Assembly (NCBI GenBank): GCA_000310025.1
Contig: FN649739.1
Coordinates: 3,368,047 to 3,420,025, forward strand
Length of the DNA: 51,979 nt
Direction: 5' to 3'
DNA from: Ectocarpus siliculosus
Lineage: Eukaryota; Sar; Phaeophyceae; Ectocarpales; Ectocarpaceae
Under the pieces are notes generated by a model. That model saw nothing but the letters and a program-made list of their open reading frames with translations, searched no databases and had not been told where the DNA came from. Positions within the stretch are counted from its first letter, which is position 1. Each line of letters starts with the position of its first letter. The translations under genes were made by a program, and so were the position numbers. Of the stretch, positions 35,501-46,956 are shown piece after piece.

Positions 35501-38500
35501 GCGCACACTACATTGGTACGTTCTCAAGAGCAGTGTTCGGGGATGCCTCGGCCTTTCCCTCTACCGTCCTCTTTTTGTATGCGCGTCCTCGTCGTTGCTG
35601 TTATGGTTGTTGTTGTCTTGACATCAAACAACATGCACGTGCACCCAAAAATAGGTTCTCAACAGCAGTTTCGAGGGATGCCTGGGCCGTTACGGCGGCG
35701 CGGCGCTGTTCGCGTGCGGCGCGAACATCTACGAGTCCACGTTCGACAGCAACGAGGCCACCGGACTCTTCGGCGCCATCGTTAACGGAGACCTCTCGGA
35801 CGAGGAACGGGCTAACGCCACGCTTTCGCTGGGAGGAGGCGGGCAGAGCGGCAACTACACGTGCCCGCCCTTGTTCGTGTCCGGCACGATGTTCGAAAGC
35901 AACAGCGCGTCGACGGGGTACGGCGGAGCCATCGCGTCCGTGGACTCGTCGCTGTCGGTGTTCAACTCGTCCGTGTTGAGCACGCTTGGAGGCGGCATCT
36001 ACTTCGGGACTTCGGACGACAGCGGTCGGGATCAGCTGGAGGTGAAGGAAGTTTTTTTTTAGTATCCGCTTCGGGGTTGTTGGACGAGTCGACGTGTTGC
36101 CGTCAGCAAAGGATCTGAAACAAGCATAAAGCAGTTCCTATCCCGAATGCGAAATGAAAGTTGGCATCTATAACGTACCTGGATGGTCACTTCCGACAAC
36201 AACGCTTCCGTCAATAGAGGGGGGGGGGTGTAATCGTTTTTGTTCGCTTGCTTGCCTCTGCTGTGTGTCTTGGTGATGCTGGAGACTGGGTAGATGCTGG
36301 AGACCGGGTTAGATCGTCAGATTGACTGCTTTGCCGCGCGGCGTGTTTTTTTATTTCATGCACACACCTTTTGCGTGCTGAGAGGGCCAGCACGCGAGGT
36401 GTTTGCTACAAGGAGATGCCGCACGCCTTCGTCATGTCCGCTTTTGCGGGTCGTGTGGCATGCGTTGCCGTTCCTATGCATACCTCTTGGCTTTGAGCCC
36501 TGACGAAAATGTGCCGAAACAGTTTTTTTTGTGTTTTTTTTTTTCATCGACTGCTGTGATCCCACACCCTTCATTGTTACGCCGAGGGCGACGGGTCAAG
36601 AAAACCCTCCGCTTAACGGCCGATTGATCTCTGTCAACCTTACAACTCGTGACCATCCGGCCATTTTCTCCATATGCCGAAACTTGAAACGCCGGATAGA
36701 TAGCCTTTGTCAACGACCGAAGGACTAATCCAAGCAAATTTTTCCCCGCCTCCCCCTCACGTGAAACTTGGCGAACCAAAAAACGCCACGAGCAGCTGGA
36801 ACTCCTCCAGTTCAACTGGAACGGCGGGTCCTCCTCCAGCCCCGACCTCGTCGGTTCGGCTTTGCTGCTGGAGAGGACGGGTACCCCAGCCTCGAACACC
36901 ACGGGGCCCCTAGAGCAAGTGGACCCTTCGACGTCCTCGGCTTCGTCTTCGTCGGTTGCGACCGCGGCGTTGCAAACGGTCGGTGGCTCTTCCTCCTCCT
37001 CCTCCGCCGCCGCCACCGCCGGCTCGACCCTCGTCGGTGTCGCCAGGGACATCTACTGCTTCCAGAACGACCCTTACGACTGCGAGGCGTACTTCGGCGA
37101 CAGCGACGGCGAGATCGCGGTGCAGCTCACGGGCACGGTGCGGTGCAACGCGTGCCAGGGCTCCGCCTTCACCGGGATAGGGAGCGCGGCGGGGGCGCCC
37201 ACGCCGGCCCCGATCGTCGCCGATGATGACGACGGGCTCTCCCAGATGGGGCAGGAGCGGGCCCAGGGCGGAACCCCGTCCCCAGCGGGCGTCGACGGCA
37301 GCAGCAGCAGCAGCAGCGGCGCCGGCAGCGGCTTGGGCCTCGTGCCCGAGGAGGAGAGCGAGCCGGATCTGCTGGGCACGACGGGGACGATGAGGTGGGT
37401 GGTCGTCGGCCTGATCGCCGCGCTGGGCAGCGCGCTTCTCATCTGCCTGTGCATGCTGACCGTGTGTCGGAGGAGGAAGGGCCGGGGCGAGAGAGCGTTG
37501 GAGCTGGCGGGCGGCGGAGGCGGTGATGCGGAGGAGGGGAGCACGTCCGCCATGGTCGGCCCCCGCCCGCTGCCTACGCCAGCTGCCGCCGACGATACGG
37601 CAGAGAGGGGCCTCCGGGGGACAAACAACGGCAACGGGTTCGGCAACGGCGGCGGCAGCAGCAAGAGTCAGCACGAGTTTTGGGCCACCTCGCCGGGCAC
37701 TTCCGCCGCCGTCAACGTTAACGGCGAGCAGTCGCAGTCGCGGTCGGGCTCGCGGCGAGCGGTCGCTGGGGCTGCTGACCCGTCGAGCTCGAGCTCGAGG
37801 CGGCCGAGCGGGACGGGGTCGTCGCGGTCTAGCTCCCGGCGACCCAGCGGAGCTGGTGACTTGTCAAGGTCCAGCTCTCGGAGGCCGAGCGGGAAGGGGG
37901 AAGACGGCGGTGGGCGCGACCCTCGCCGAGAAACGGTAGACTCCGCCGTCGCCGTCGTCAACGTCGAGACGCCGCTTTCCTCGGAGCTCAGGGAGCTCGA
38001 GCTCGCCCGGCAGAGGTCGGTCGAGCTCAAGGCGGCCCGGGAGGAGGAAGGGTGGATGTCCCCCCCGCTCGTGAGCGCCTGGGGGGAGGGGGCCGTCGTC
38101 GGCGGGAACGGCCACGTGGCCCTGTCCGCCCGCAACACGCCGACGAAGCGCGGCTTCGCCGTTCTGCCGGACGACGCAACGGCGGGAGAGGAGAGGAGGG
38201 GCAGGCGGGGGTCGAGGAGGTCGGAGGCGGCGGCGGCGGCGGCAAGCCGTCGTGGCGGCGAGTCTTCGCCATCGGAGAGGCCGAAGCGCAACCATTCCTC
38301 CGCGGAGGCGGCGGAGGCCGCCGCCGTCTCGGTGTCGGTGCCCAGGGGGATGAAAGGCCGGAAGAGCAGGAGCGCGGGGAAATCCAGAAGCGGCGCGCGC
38401 CCGTTCGGCGGCGGGCGAGAAGACGACGAAGATGAGGATTCGGAGGTGCCGGCACCGAGCAGGGGCATGAAGGACAGGAGGAGCAAGAGCGCGGACAAGG

Positions 38501-39267
38501 CGATCGGGCACGCGTTCGCTCCCCAGGACGGGTCGGCCCTGCTGCCCGAGCGCCGGGGGTCTAGGTCGGGTCCGCGGGCCTACGGCAGCGGCGGCCTCAC
38601 GGCCAACGGGAACCCTAGAAAGATCAAGCCCCCGGCAACGGGTGGCGGCGGCGACTCGGATCGCTTCACGCCTTCCAGAGAGACAAGCACGGGCAGGGCC
38701 CTCGCCCGCGCCGTCAAGACCCCCGCGGGCGGCGCCCGCCTGCCGATCAGCGTGGCGGCTGCGGCGGGCGGTGCTTCGGTCGGGCCGCCCCGTGGGTTCG
38801 GGTCCACCTCCACCTCCACCGCCGCCGCCGATGCCGCGGGGGCGGCGGCCGAGCTGGGGCGGCGGCAGCGGGGCGGGGAGGCCGCCGCCGTCGTATCGGC
38901 GGAGGTGAACCCGTTCTACTCGCGCGGCGGCGAGTCGTCCATTCGCGGCGGCGGCGGGAGCAGGAGCCCCAAGAGCAGCGGCAGTCGTAGCCATTCCCGG
39001 GTGTCGAGCCGAAGCCCGCGGGGCGAGAGGGGTTGGGGCGGCAGGAGCCGGTCGCGGTCGAGCTCCCGCCGCGGGGATGAGCGGGTGGTGGCGGGCGGCG
39101 GCGGCGACGGCGGGGGTTGGGCGGCGGAGATGTACCGCGTGTCCCCGGGGCCGCGGAGCGCAAAGGTCTACAGCCGGAAGTTTGACTCCTCGCGGCCCGG
39201 CTGGGGCGAGGAGGAGGAGGGGATGTCGTCCTTCAAGAACGGCGGGCGCGATGGGCAGCTGCAGTAG
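32518..39267 (+). CDS. Type I membrane protein with beta-helix (PMP-like) ectodomain and RS-rich cytoplasmic tail
   Basis: Exons 32518-33012, 34667-34900, 35655-36041 and 36796-39267. All introns are phase 0, totalling 1,195 codons and a TAG stop. Residues 1-27 are a classic signal peptide (MARSVFGMLLLPLLLLLLGQ...). Residues about 30-380 form right-handed beta-helix coils. The coils carry polymorphic-membrane-protein-type motifs (STFIGNVAENHGGAI, CSFVGNEA, STFDSNEA, MFESNSASTGYGGAI) that join cleanly across exon borders, for example QQDGGG/IYSMAEP. A Ser-rich stalk and a Cys cluster (YCFQNDPYDC, CNACQ) follow at about 458-490. One membrane helix (WVVVGLIAALGSALLICLCM) lies at about 573-596. 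The tail of about 600 residues is disordered with SSSRRPSG repeats. Likely a cell-surface adhesin or receptor facing the wall; ligand unknown. The acceptor at 36796 is less certain than the others. Confidence 0.8.
35400..35695. repeat. Tandem copies of an intron-exon junction, about 105-130 bp period
   Basis: Three units contain GTTCTCAACAACAGTTTTGA, GTTCTCAAGAGCAGTGTTCG and GTTCTCAACAGCAGTTTCGA, each followed by GGATGCCTSGGCC. The third is the real start of exon 35655-36041. The first two lie in the intron and have lost the frame. Confidence 0.8.
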
Positions 39268-42200
39268 TAATAGTAGATGCTTTTAATCTTCGGAGATGGC
39301 CTTTGTAGAGGCGACATATCTCCGAACGTCTGTCGAGGACGATTGGTTCCCTCTTTTTTCACAAATCGGAGTTTTTTTGTTTCGGTCGTGCAAAATGTTT
39401 TTGTGTGTGGTTGTTTGTGTGTATGTGCCCGCGCGAAGTCCGGTTTGTCTATTGTAGTTGCTAGAAACGGCTTGCGTTTTTTGTTTTTTGTGTGGAGGTC
39501 AGGTGTTGTTTGGCCGCGGTGTGGCCAACTCGAGGCACTCCCGTCCGTGCTGAAGGTACAAAATGGTGTGGACGCCACGGCGTGGTGACGCTGAACGATT
39601 ACTTCTATTATTTTTCCTAGTAGATACCGCCGCGTCGAAAAGCTGCTTTGGGATCTGTTTTTTTTTATCTTTTTGCGTAGCTTCACGTTTTGATGCAAGA
39701 GTGAGTGTAGAGTAGTCGACAACAGGCGCCGGAGCGTGCATGTCATTTCTGTGTTGCGGTGACGCGATGTTTTGCTGTTTTTGAGGCGCGGGGAAACTCC
39801 AGGTGGTTCGACCAGATATCCGTTGCGTGCTGCTCGCCGCATGGTCGATCGGCCACGCGGTCGATCGGCTACCGCATGCGCACCACTGTGTCCGGCGCAA
39901 GAACGTCCTTTTCTGGATTATTATATTCATACAAGTAGTACCAGGTATTTGTAAGTGTGGTTCGGCGGCGTAGGTTGTGGTGGATCAGTACGGTCGTGTC
40001 CGGTGGAGGTGAAGGTGTTCTCTTGGGGCCGCACGGCGGTTCTTCGGTGATTTCTCGTCTCGTGGGTATTGCTTGAATCGTGGGAGGCGCTTTGCTGTTG
40101 GCGCGGCCGCGCCGCTCTTTTCATGTTTTTTGTAGAACGGAGGTAAGCTTCGTGTATGTGTGCGTTGTTCATATTTCGGTTTCATATTTTTTCTTCGTTT
40201 GGATGGTTTTTTGAATTTGTTTCTACCCGCTGGCGTGATGGTAACGCGGAGCCTCTTTTTTTTTGGTTCCGTGCGCTTGTAGGAGTTAGACATTAATAGT
40301 AGGTGGTGCCTCGGGGCTGCATGAGCACCCGCGTGAGTTTTAAAGCAACGCGCTCGTACATTATTGGTGCATCACTGTTGCGCGAGGGTAGCTTGATTGT
40401 TGGTGCGTTGATTTTTGCTACCACGTTAATATATTTCTGGTGCGAAGGACTGGGCGGCGTTCTGGTTTTGTTTTCCTTTAAGGTGGCGGTGGATTGCCGC
40501 AAGAACGGTGTTCTTTAGTTGCTAATCTAGCACGACAATAGGTCTTGTTAGTTCTTGTCTGCCCACATTTTTTGAACACCAACAAAAGAGACGTTCGAAT
40601 TTTTCTCTCCAAGTTTCGAAATTCCACCTGCCGGCAACTAATTGACCATCGTGCCGCGGAAGTGTCTCTCGTCCAACCAACCAACCGTTAACGGTGAAGT
40701 TTTCGACACGACCGCCTTTCTTTTCGTCGGTCGAACCAAGTGCCCGTAGTGAATCTGGCTCGCCGTTTGTTTGTTGATGATGTAGTGCGCAAGTGTGTTA
40801 CCGATAAGATAAGATGGGACAAACGTGGCAGTGAGAGTGCTGGTTTTGCGCGCGGTTATTATGGTGTGTTGTGACTGTTATTTCCGCGCACGGGGTCAAC
40901 AGCTGTCCGTGTCGTGGAAACGCGATCGTTTTTTGTTGTTTCTTTTCTTGTATTGGGAAGAATATTTTGCCCTTGCACACAGATTATGTTATCGTTACCT
41001 AGTGCGCACAGCTTTTTTTTTTAAGCTGCAGGCACACCCTCACTCTCACGAGGATTGAGGTTTGTACGAAGTAGTTCATGCTTATTCCCGTATGTCATCG
41101 GCTAGCATTTTCCGCTTTCAGCTATGCTGAGTTCCGCATCGTCTTATTTTGTGTAACGTTCTCCTTCACAGGTTGCCGGCCGGTCGCCGGGTGGTCTGAT
41201 TGGTCGCCTGACAAATTTCTTGACGAGCTCAGGTTGTTAGCCATTCGATTGTCGGCGGAATGACTCTGTGGCACAAACGTTTGCGCCTGGTTGTGATATC
41301 TTACAGAACGCCGTGGTTCTCTGTGAGATATGCTTTGAGGGAAGGAGCCAGAGGCTGGGTCGGAACTTTCGATTTTTGGGGCGAAATGATGATGTGTCTG
41401 GACATTTTTTTTCTTGTGCTTGACGTGGTCACATGACCCCTCAAGCTTCTTGACGTTTGAGACCCAAACTGACGTTTTGAGACCCAAACAAACGTGGACG
41501 AGGGAAAGGACCGGCTGAATCCATCTCACGACAAGATTCAAGGCACGTACCGCAAGAAGGAAGACCTGAAATACAACTCCTGTCTGTCTGTGTGGCCTTC
41601 CCTGCCTTCTGCGTGACACCGGCTGGTGCGTCCAAAATTTGTACCGAAAGGTATGCATACAACAACCGATGTCCAGCTCTTCGGAGGAAGGGTTTGTTTA
41701 TCTGTGAAGTCACTTGCGGGAAGGAGCCGCGAAACCCACAGATCATCAAAAGCATGAACCACACCGCGCACGAAGCAGCAACCGTTCCTCTACCTCCGTG
41801 TAACCCACGATCAAATCTCTTTCAGTCACGGAGCCAAGACCGCAGGATAGATGCGCACTACAAGTCCGAGCGACGATGCAAGACACGTGTAGCGGCCACG
41901 GGTATAGCACAAAAACACCGGGGTAACGCAAGAGACACATAAACGTAGTCCCTCCCCCCCTCCACCGCGAATGCTTCTCTAATAAGCAAGGGAACGCGAA
42001 AGGCCTACAGTGGTAACAAAATCGGTGCTGTTGCTGTTGCGGAAGTGCCTGTGACTTCTTTTAGCAGAGCTTTCATTTTTCAAGAAAAGAAAAACGTCTG
42101 GGGCTTCAGGGCTGCCCCCGGCCTGCTATGTATTTAGTGGAGCTGGCCAGCAGGCCTAGACCGAAGACCCGCGGCGTACAGCAGTACATATCCCAGCTAC

Positions 42201-42551
42201 CAGGGTGTCATGCCTCCCAAGCACGCTGCTCGAACTCAAACTCAAGACAACACAACGCTGCTCGAAGTTCAACTAAAGAAAACGAAAACTCGGCGCCTAC
42301 TATTGAGGAGTGGACCCAACTCTATCCCACTGTACGAGTACGGCGTTGATGCTATATCCTTTCCCTCGCTCGTCAACCGCCCTCCCGACATGAAACCACC
42401 GCGGGCCAAACAAAAAATGAGCCGCTACGCAAGCCAAGCCTTGGGGGGGGGGGCAACTAGCACCCTTGAACGGGTGTTTGTTGTCTTCAAAAAATTAAAC
42501 ATTCAAGGTATCAATCAATCAATCAACCAATCAGCCAATCAGATTTGTTTT
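39268..42551. other. Intergenic, no gene recognised
   Basis: AT-richer DNA after the beta-helix gene, with T-runs in the likely 3' UTR (39350-39670). The longest frames (a 178-codon one on the reverse strand at 41122-41658, and one on the forward strand at 42210-42782) lack splice or domain support. No transposon ends were recognised. Confidence 0.4.
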
Positions 42552-45500
42552 TTAAGCGGTGAACTTGACGAGGTCGAGGTTGAACTTCTTCGCCGCCTTG
42601 TTGAGACCGTACTTGTCGATGGTCTTGATTGCCTTGGTCGACAGCCTAAGCCTGACGAATCGCTTGCCCTCCTCCCAGTACATCTTGCGCCACTGCAGGT
42701 TCAAGTGTTGCACCTAGGCGCGTTCCGTTGGTTGGTTGGTTGGGACGAAGAGAGGTACATCGAGCGAACAAAATACAATTAGATGGGTGTGTAGCAAGAA
42801 ACACACCTGGGCACAGCAGTACGATTAGATGGATGCACAACACAGCATGGTCAAGTCACCGGAAAATCCACGCGTTGCACCTACAATAAAAGCTTCACAC
42901 CCAACACACCCCCCAAGGGCCGCAAATGCACATCTCAAGTCAATCAAAACAAGTGGCGGCCACGCAGAGGCGAAGGGACAAAAAGAGCCGGGTTCATTAC
43001 TGCTCCCGTTACGACAGAATGGATGCAAGGGAAAGAAATCTACACCCCCCCCCCTGGTTCACGCTGTTGGCTTATTTCTCTATGGGCGGCGAAAGAAAAA
43101 ACGCATCAGTCATGACTTCCAACTCACGACGACAGCTCGAGCGGCGAGTTGCAAGACCGGTTCTATCATGCGTGCAAGACGGTTTGGCTAACCACCCGGC
43201 CCACGCCTCAAAAGACACTCACCCTTCAGAAACGGGCGCGAAAAACGAAGGGAAAGGGTGAGACTACACTACTGCTAAGGAGTTCACCAGTCCCCAGCGC
43301 GGTTTACCGTAGCAAGCCACGCGCACGTTAACTTTGGCGATGCGCTCAGTACGTCCGCGCGAGACTGCTAAGCATACACCAACACCTGCATCATAGTACT
43401 TCATTCGGGACCTGGTGATGTTTCAAGTTTCTTTTTTCCGGCCTCACGAAGTGCCATCTTACTCCACAGTGTGCCATCCCACTCCGAGCTCTTCTCCCAC
43501 CAATGTGGACGTCACATGTACCCCTTTGGACTTCCTACCGACATTCCCGAACTCTGACTCAGCCACACACACCCAAAAAATTTCCCCAGTCACGGACCCC
43601 CCGCCCACGCGAGAAGAACTGAACCACGACACCAAGGTGAAAAAAGCTTTACAGTAATGGTTTCAGAATAATGCCGGTTTGATCCAGCCGATTTCACCGA
43701 CATTATACCGGGACTGGCATTTTTCGACCGGCACTACACCAGGACCCTTACTGTATCACCAACGTTACAACGTTTGCCAATATCCCTCGCCCCCCCCCAC
43801 CTTGTGGATGCGCTTGTGCGAGAACGTTACGACGCGGGCCTTGCGGTTGGGCTTCTTGCCCAAGAGGTCGCAGTTGCGCGCTCGCATCTGCAGGCTCGAT
43901 GTTGGCGAGGTTGCGCTCGACTTGGAAACCTGGCGGGAAAAAGGAGGAAAAGTTTCCACGCCGTGCGTGGCAAGCGGGAGAGAGACCGAGAGAAAGGGCC
44001 AAGGGACTATTAATGATGCAAGACAGAGAGGACAAACGGGTAAAACTTGGGCTTGCAGCGTGCGTGGTATGCGGGGGAGAGAGACGGAGAGATGGGTCAA
44101 CGGACTGCTAATGATGCCAACAGAGAGGGAAAACGGGTAAAACTTGCGCTTCTATAATGAGGGGTGAGCTAATGACCGCTGTTGAGACGGAAACCGGGGA
44201 CGGTCAAAAGTAGGTGCTGCTATCTCGTCGTATATGGGACGTTCTATGATACACTTGAACAGAGGCCACGGAACGATGAAACACAGCGGAATTCTCGAGG
44301 TAAACGCCATGGAAGAGTCTTGGAAAACACCCTGCTGTTGATGCGGCAGACCCGCAGAGGCCAAAACGCCTCTCGTCACGACCCACGGTTTTCCTGCCCC
44401 TTGGTAACACAGCTGCTTTGGAAGGTGACATGACATGAGGTTTTCGTTTGCTAAGGAGGCGGGGAAGCACCCCCTATTTCCCACCGCCGGACACACCGGT
44501 GCAACATGACTCTACATGACGCCGTGCCCACAAACATACGGAAGGTTTCATGACGCAAGATACCACGCCCCCTGGACAGGACCGAACTTTAAAAGATTGA
44601 TTACTCCACGACGCAGAGGATGTACAAATGAAACCCCACGTTTTCGGAATGCTCTCGAGGACAAGATTCTCGCGCTGCCATTATTGGCACCGCCGCTGAT
44701 TTTCTTCAGAGCAGTCAAAGATATGAAAATGGGTCAAGAGGGTGCGGTACATATCTTACATAACCTACGGTACCTGTGCAGGACGCTGGACGTGAGTCAG
44801 CCAAAGTTTCTACCTTCGCAGGGTGCAGAATCGATTAGGGGATGGGGACGTGATTTTATCCCCGGATTCCTCTCCCTTTCAAAACTCGAAGAATCCACCG
44901 ATCCCAGCAGAGGCTAGAAGGGGACCCTACTGCTGCTGCTGTAGTTGATACCCAGAGGTAACAACGCAGCAACCTTGCATGTAGCGCTACAGAACACGCT
45001 TGAGAACCTCTTTTACTGCTGTGCCCCGTAATCAGTTCTTCTTGTCTCTTGTGGGCTTATCAGCAAGGACTTTCGGGTCCAGTGTATTGAGTGGGATTCT
45101 TGACGGAGCACCTGTTATTCTTTCAAGTACATACAAGCAGTAGCAGTGTAGTTCGAAGTACATTGATCGGTGCGGCGTGGAGGAGCAACAATCAAACACA
45201 CGGGTAGGTCTACATACAGCATGTTTGGCTTGTCCACTGCTGTTGCAGGAAAGCCGTGATCGCCAGCATTTCTGGGCGCATAGAGATTAAGAGAGCGGAG
45301 GCAGTGCGTATGTCCGGTTGGGCCCCTGTACATAGCCAACGTTTAACCAACCGTCAACTGCTGTATCAGCGCACTACCGTATATGACACAAGATAACACA
45401 CCCCCTGGACCGATTTTCAAAGCTCGATTTTTCAACAGAAGCAACAGTCGCAGGGCCGAAAACGGTGGCGTTGAAGCCGTCTCGTCGAGAGTTGTCTGAA

Positions 45501-46620
45501 AACATGTCGTGTCATTCATGTATCCTCTTCGTCGTGGAGTAATCGAGCTTTGAAAATCGGTCCAGGGGGTGTGTTGTGTGTTATCTTGTGTCATGTACGG
45601 TAGGTTAGCTTGACAACATGAACAACGGGTGCCGTCGTGTCGATGGCGCTGGTGAAGTTGTGTGCCGATGAAAGCAAGCGCATGTTGCAGCACTGAGTCG
45701 TTTCGGCTGGGGATGCATCGGCCTTAACAATCTCTCCTTGCAGGACGATAGGCAGCCTCAACGTGTGATCTACGGGCCGACGCTTCGCCTGTCTAAGCGG
45801 TGCCTGCTGAAAAACGTACAGCGGCTGTACAGCGTTAGTTGAACTCGTTGCGGGTTCTGCTGTGCTGCTGCTGCTTGCCGGGCGTCATTTGGCGATTTTT
45901 TGGCTTGCGACTTGAGATTTCGCGAGGGAGCGAGGCTCGAACACAGGCATGCCTTCGGCGATAGGCACCCCTAAGGTGGACCAGCACTGGAGCAGGCTGC
46001 TACTGAGATTTGTGGGGCCAGGAGGAGCTGTGTCAGGTGGGTCGTGCGCTGCACCACACAAAAATCAAGATGAACGTGATGTGACTCTTCTCTCTGACAG
46101 ACAGGGCCCGCACACACACACGCATGCTGCTTTGTCACTCATCGAAAAATGGTCAGCGGTAGAGCTCGGAGCACCACACCCAAAGCATCGCCCGAGGGGA
46201 ACATGGCACCTACCAAAGCCCTCAAACTGAGCACGTGGGGGGCAGTGATCCCTCGTGAACTCATTGTCATATCCCTGAGGGCATGTACATGAGGTGGTTG
46301 CAGACACAGACCGGCCACGACCTCACACTTCCCCCTTCTAACGCTCGATCGAGCCAATATTGAAGACACACGGAGAGGGGAAGAATGAGCAGTCCACCGA
46401 ACGAGCCACACAGGGTGGACGCCAACAAGCCCCAACCGTGCAAGCGTTGTGTGTGTAGAGGAAGGGCACCAGGGCACGCCAACGGCCTACAGGAGGAGGT
46501 TGTTGTTGCTGGAGGACTCACCACGCTTGAGCCTGCGAAGGCTGACGGCGCAATCATGAACCCGCTCGCCAGCTGACAGAAGAGCACCGCCATGGCGCCC
46601 GCGACCGCGAAAAGCTTCAT
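42552..46620 (-). CDS. Plastid ribosomal protein bL28, nuclear-encoded with bipartite presequence
   Basis: Exons 46522-46620, 43801-43929 and 42552-42713 (TAA). All junctions are phase 0, for 129 residues. Exon 1 encodes a signal peptide, MKLFAVAGAMAVLFCQLASG, followed by FMIAPSAFAGSS. The ASG/F cleavage motif and Ser-rich follow-on are the heterokont complex-plastid targeting signature. Exon 2 gives more transit peptide, then the bL28 start (CDLLGKKPNRKARVVTFSHK). Exon 3 gives NLQWRKMYWEEGKRFVRLRL and STKAIKTIDKYG, the conserved C-terminal half, which confirms the family. The protein belongs to the 50S subunit of the plastid ribosome. Intron 1 is about 2.6 kb and contains two MITEs; intron 2 is about 1.1 kb. 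It is divergent from the gene at 46957. Confidence 0.93.
43955..44150. repeat. Tandem duplication, about 95-100 bp period, next to a splice acceptor
   Basis: Two units share GCGTGCGTGG.A.GCGGGAGA, GAGACSGAGAGA, GGGWCAASGGACT.TTAATGAT and ACGGGTAAAACTTG. They lie just upstream (in gene sense) of the acceptor of bL28 exon 2 and duplicate its pyrimidine-rich tract. Confidence 0.8.
44536..44772. mobile_element. MITE, same family (copy 4), in bL28 intron 1
   Basis: Left end TACGGAAGGTTTCATGACGC..ACGCCCCCTGGACAG. Right end GAAAATGGGTCAAGAGGGTG..CATAACCTACGGTA. The interior has CTCCACGACGCAGAGGAT and CTCTCGAGGACAAG, as in the other copies. Confidence 0.7.
45375..45602. mobile_element. MITE, best-preserved copy (copy 5), in bL28 intron 1
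   Basis: 228 bp with inverted ends of about 50 bp. Left: TACCGTATATGACACAAGAT, then AACACACCCCCTGGACCGAT and TTTCAAAGCTCGAT. Right: the near-exact reverse complement, ending TGTCATGTACGGTA. The interior lies in the opposite orientation to copies 1, 2 and 4. It could fold into a long hairpin. Confidence 0.88.
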
Positions 46621-46956
46621 GCTTCTCGACCCCTCTCTCCCTCTCTCCCTTCTCTTCTCTCTCTCTCTCTCTCTCTCGCCGTTCGGGTGCCCACTGATTC
46701 GGTCGCGGCCTCACGTGTCTGTGCTTCGTCTCTCCAAGCCTCAGGAGTTGCGAATGCAGTTGGCAACCTTTTTTTTTTTTTGGTCTTCGAGCGCGATGTA
46801 ACGACTTATTTATTTTATTTTTTTGGGCTCGTCGTCGTTTCTCGCGAAGACGCCGCCGCTGACGGCCTCTTTGCGCCGCCCAGTCCTGCCTCTTCCTCCC
46901 GCAGCGACTGAGGGGGGGATGGTGACGACCTACGACTAGACGGGTTTACTTCCAAC
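46621..46956. promoter_or_regulatory. Bidirectional promoter region between bL28 and the repeat-protein gene
   Basis: 336 bp separate the two divergent start codons. The bL28 side has a (CT)n tract (46630-46680), a common 5'-UTR/initiator feature in such genomes. The middle has T-rich runs (46770-46825). No TATA box was recognised. Confidence 0.5.

Noticed and set aside
41122-41658. 178-codon reverse-strand frame
   Set aside because: Base composition matches the surrounding intergenic DNA and no motif, signal or splice logic supports it.
42210-42782. 190-codon forward frame overlapping bL28 exon 3
   Set aside because: Its second half is simply antisense to bL28. The first half is ambiguous with another open frame.
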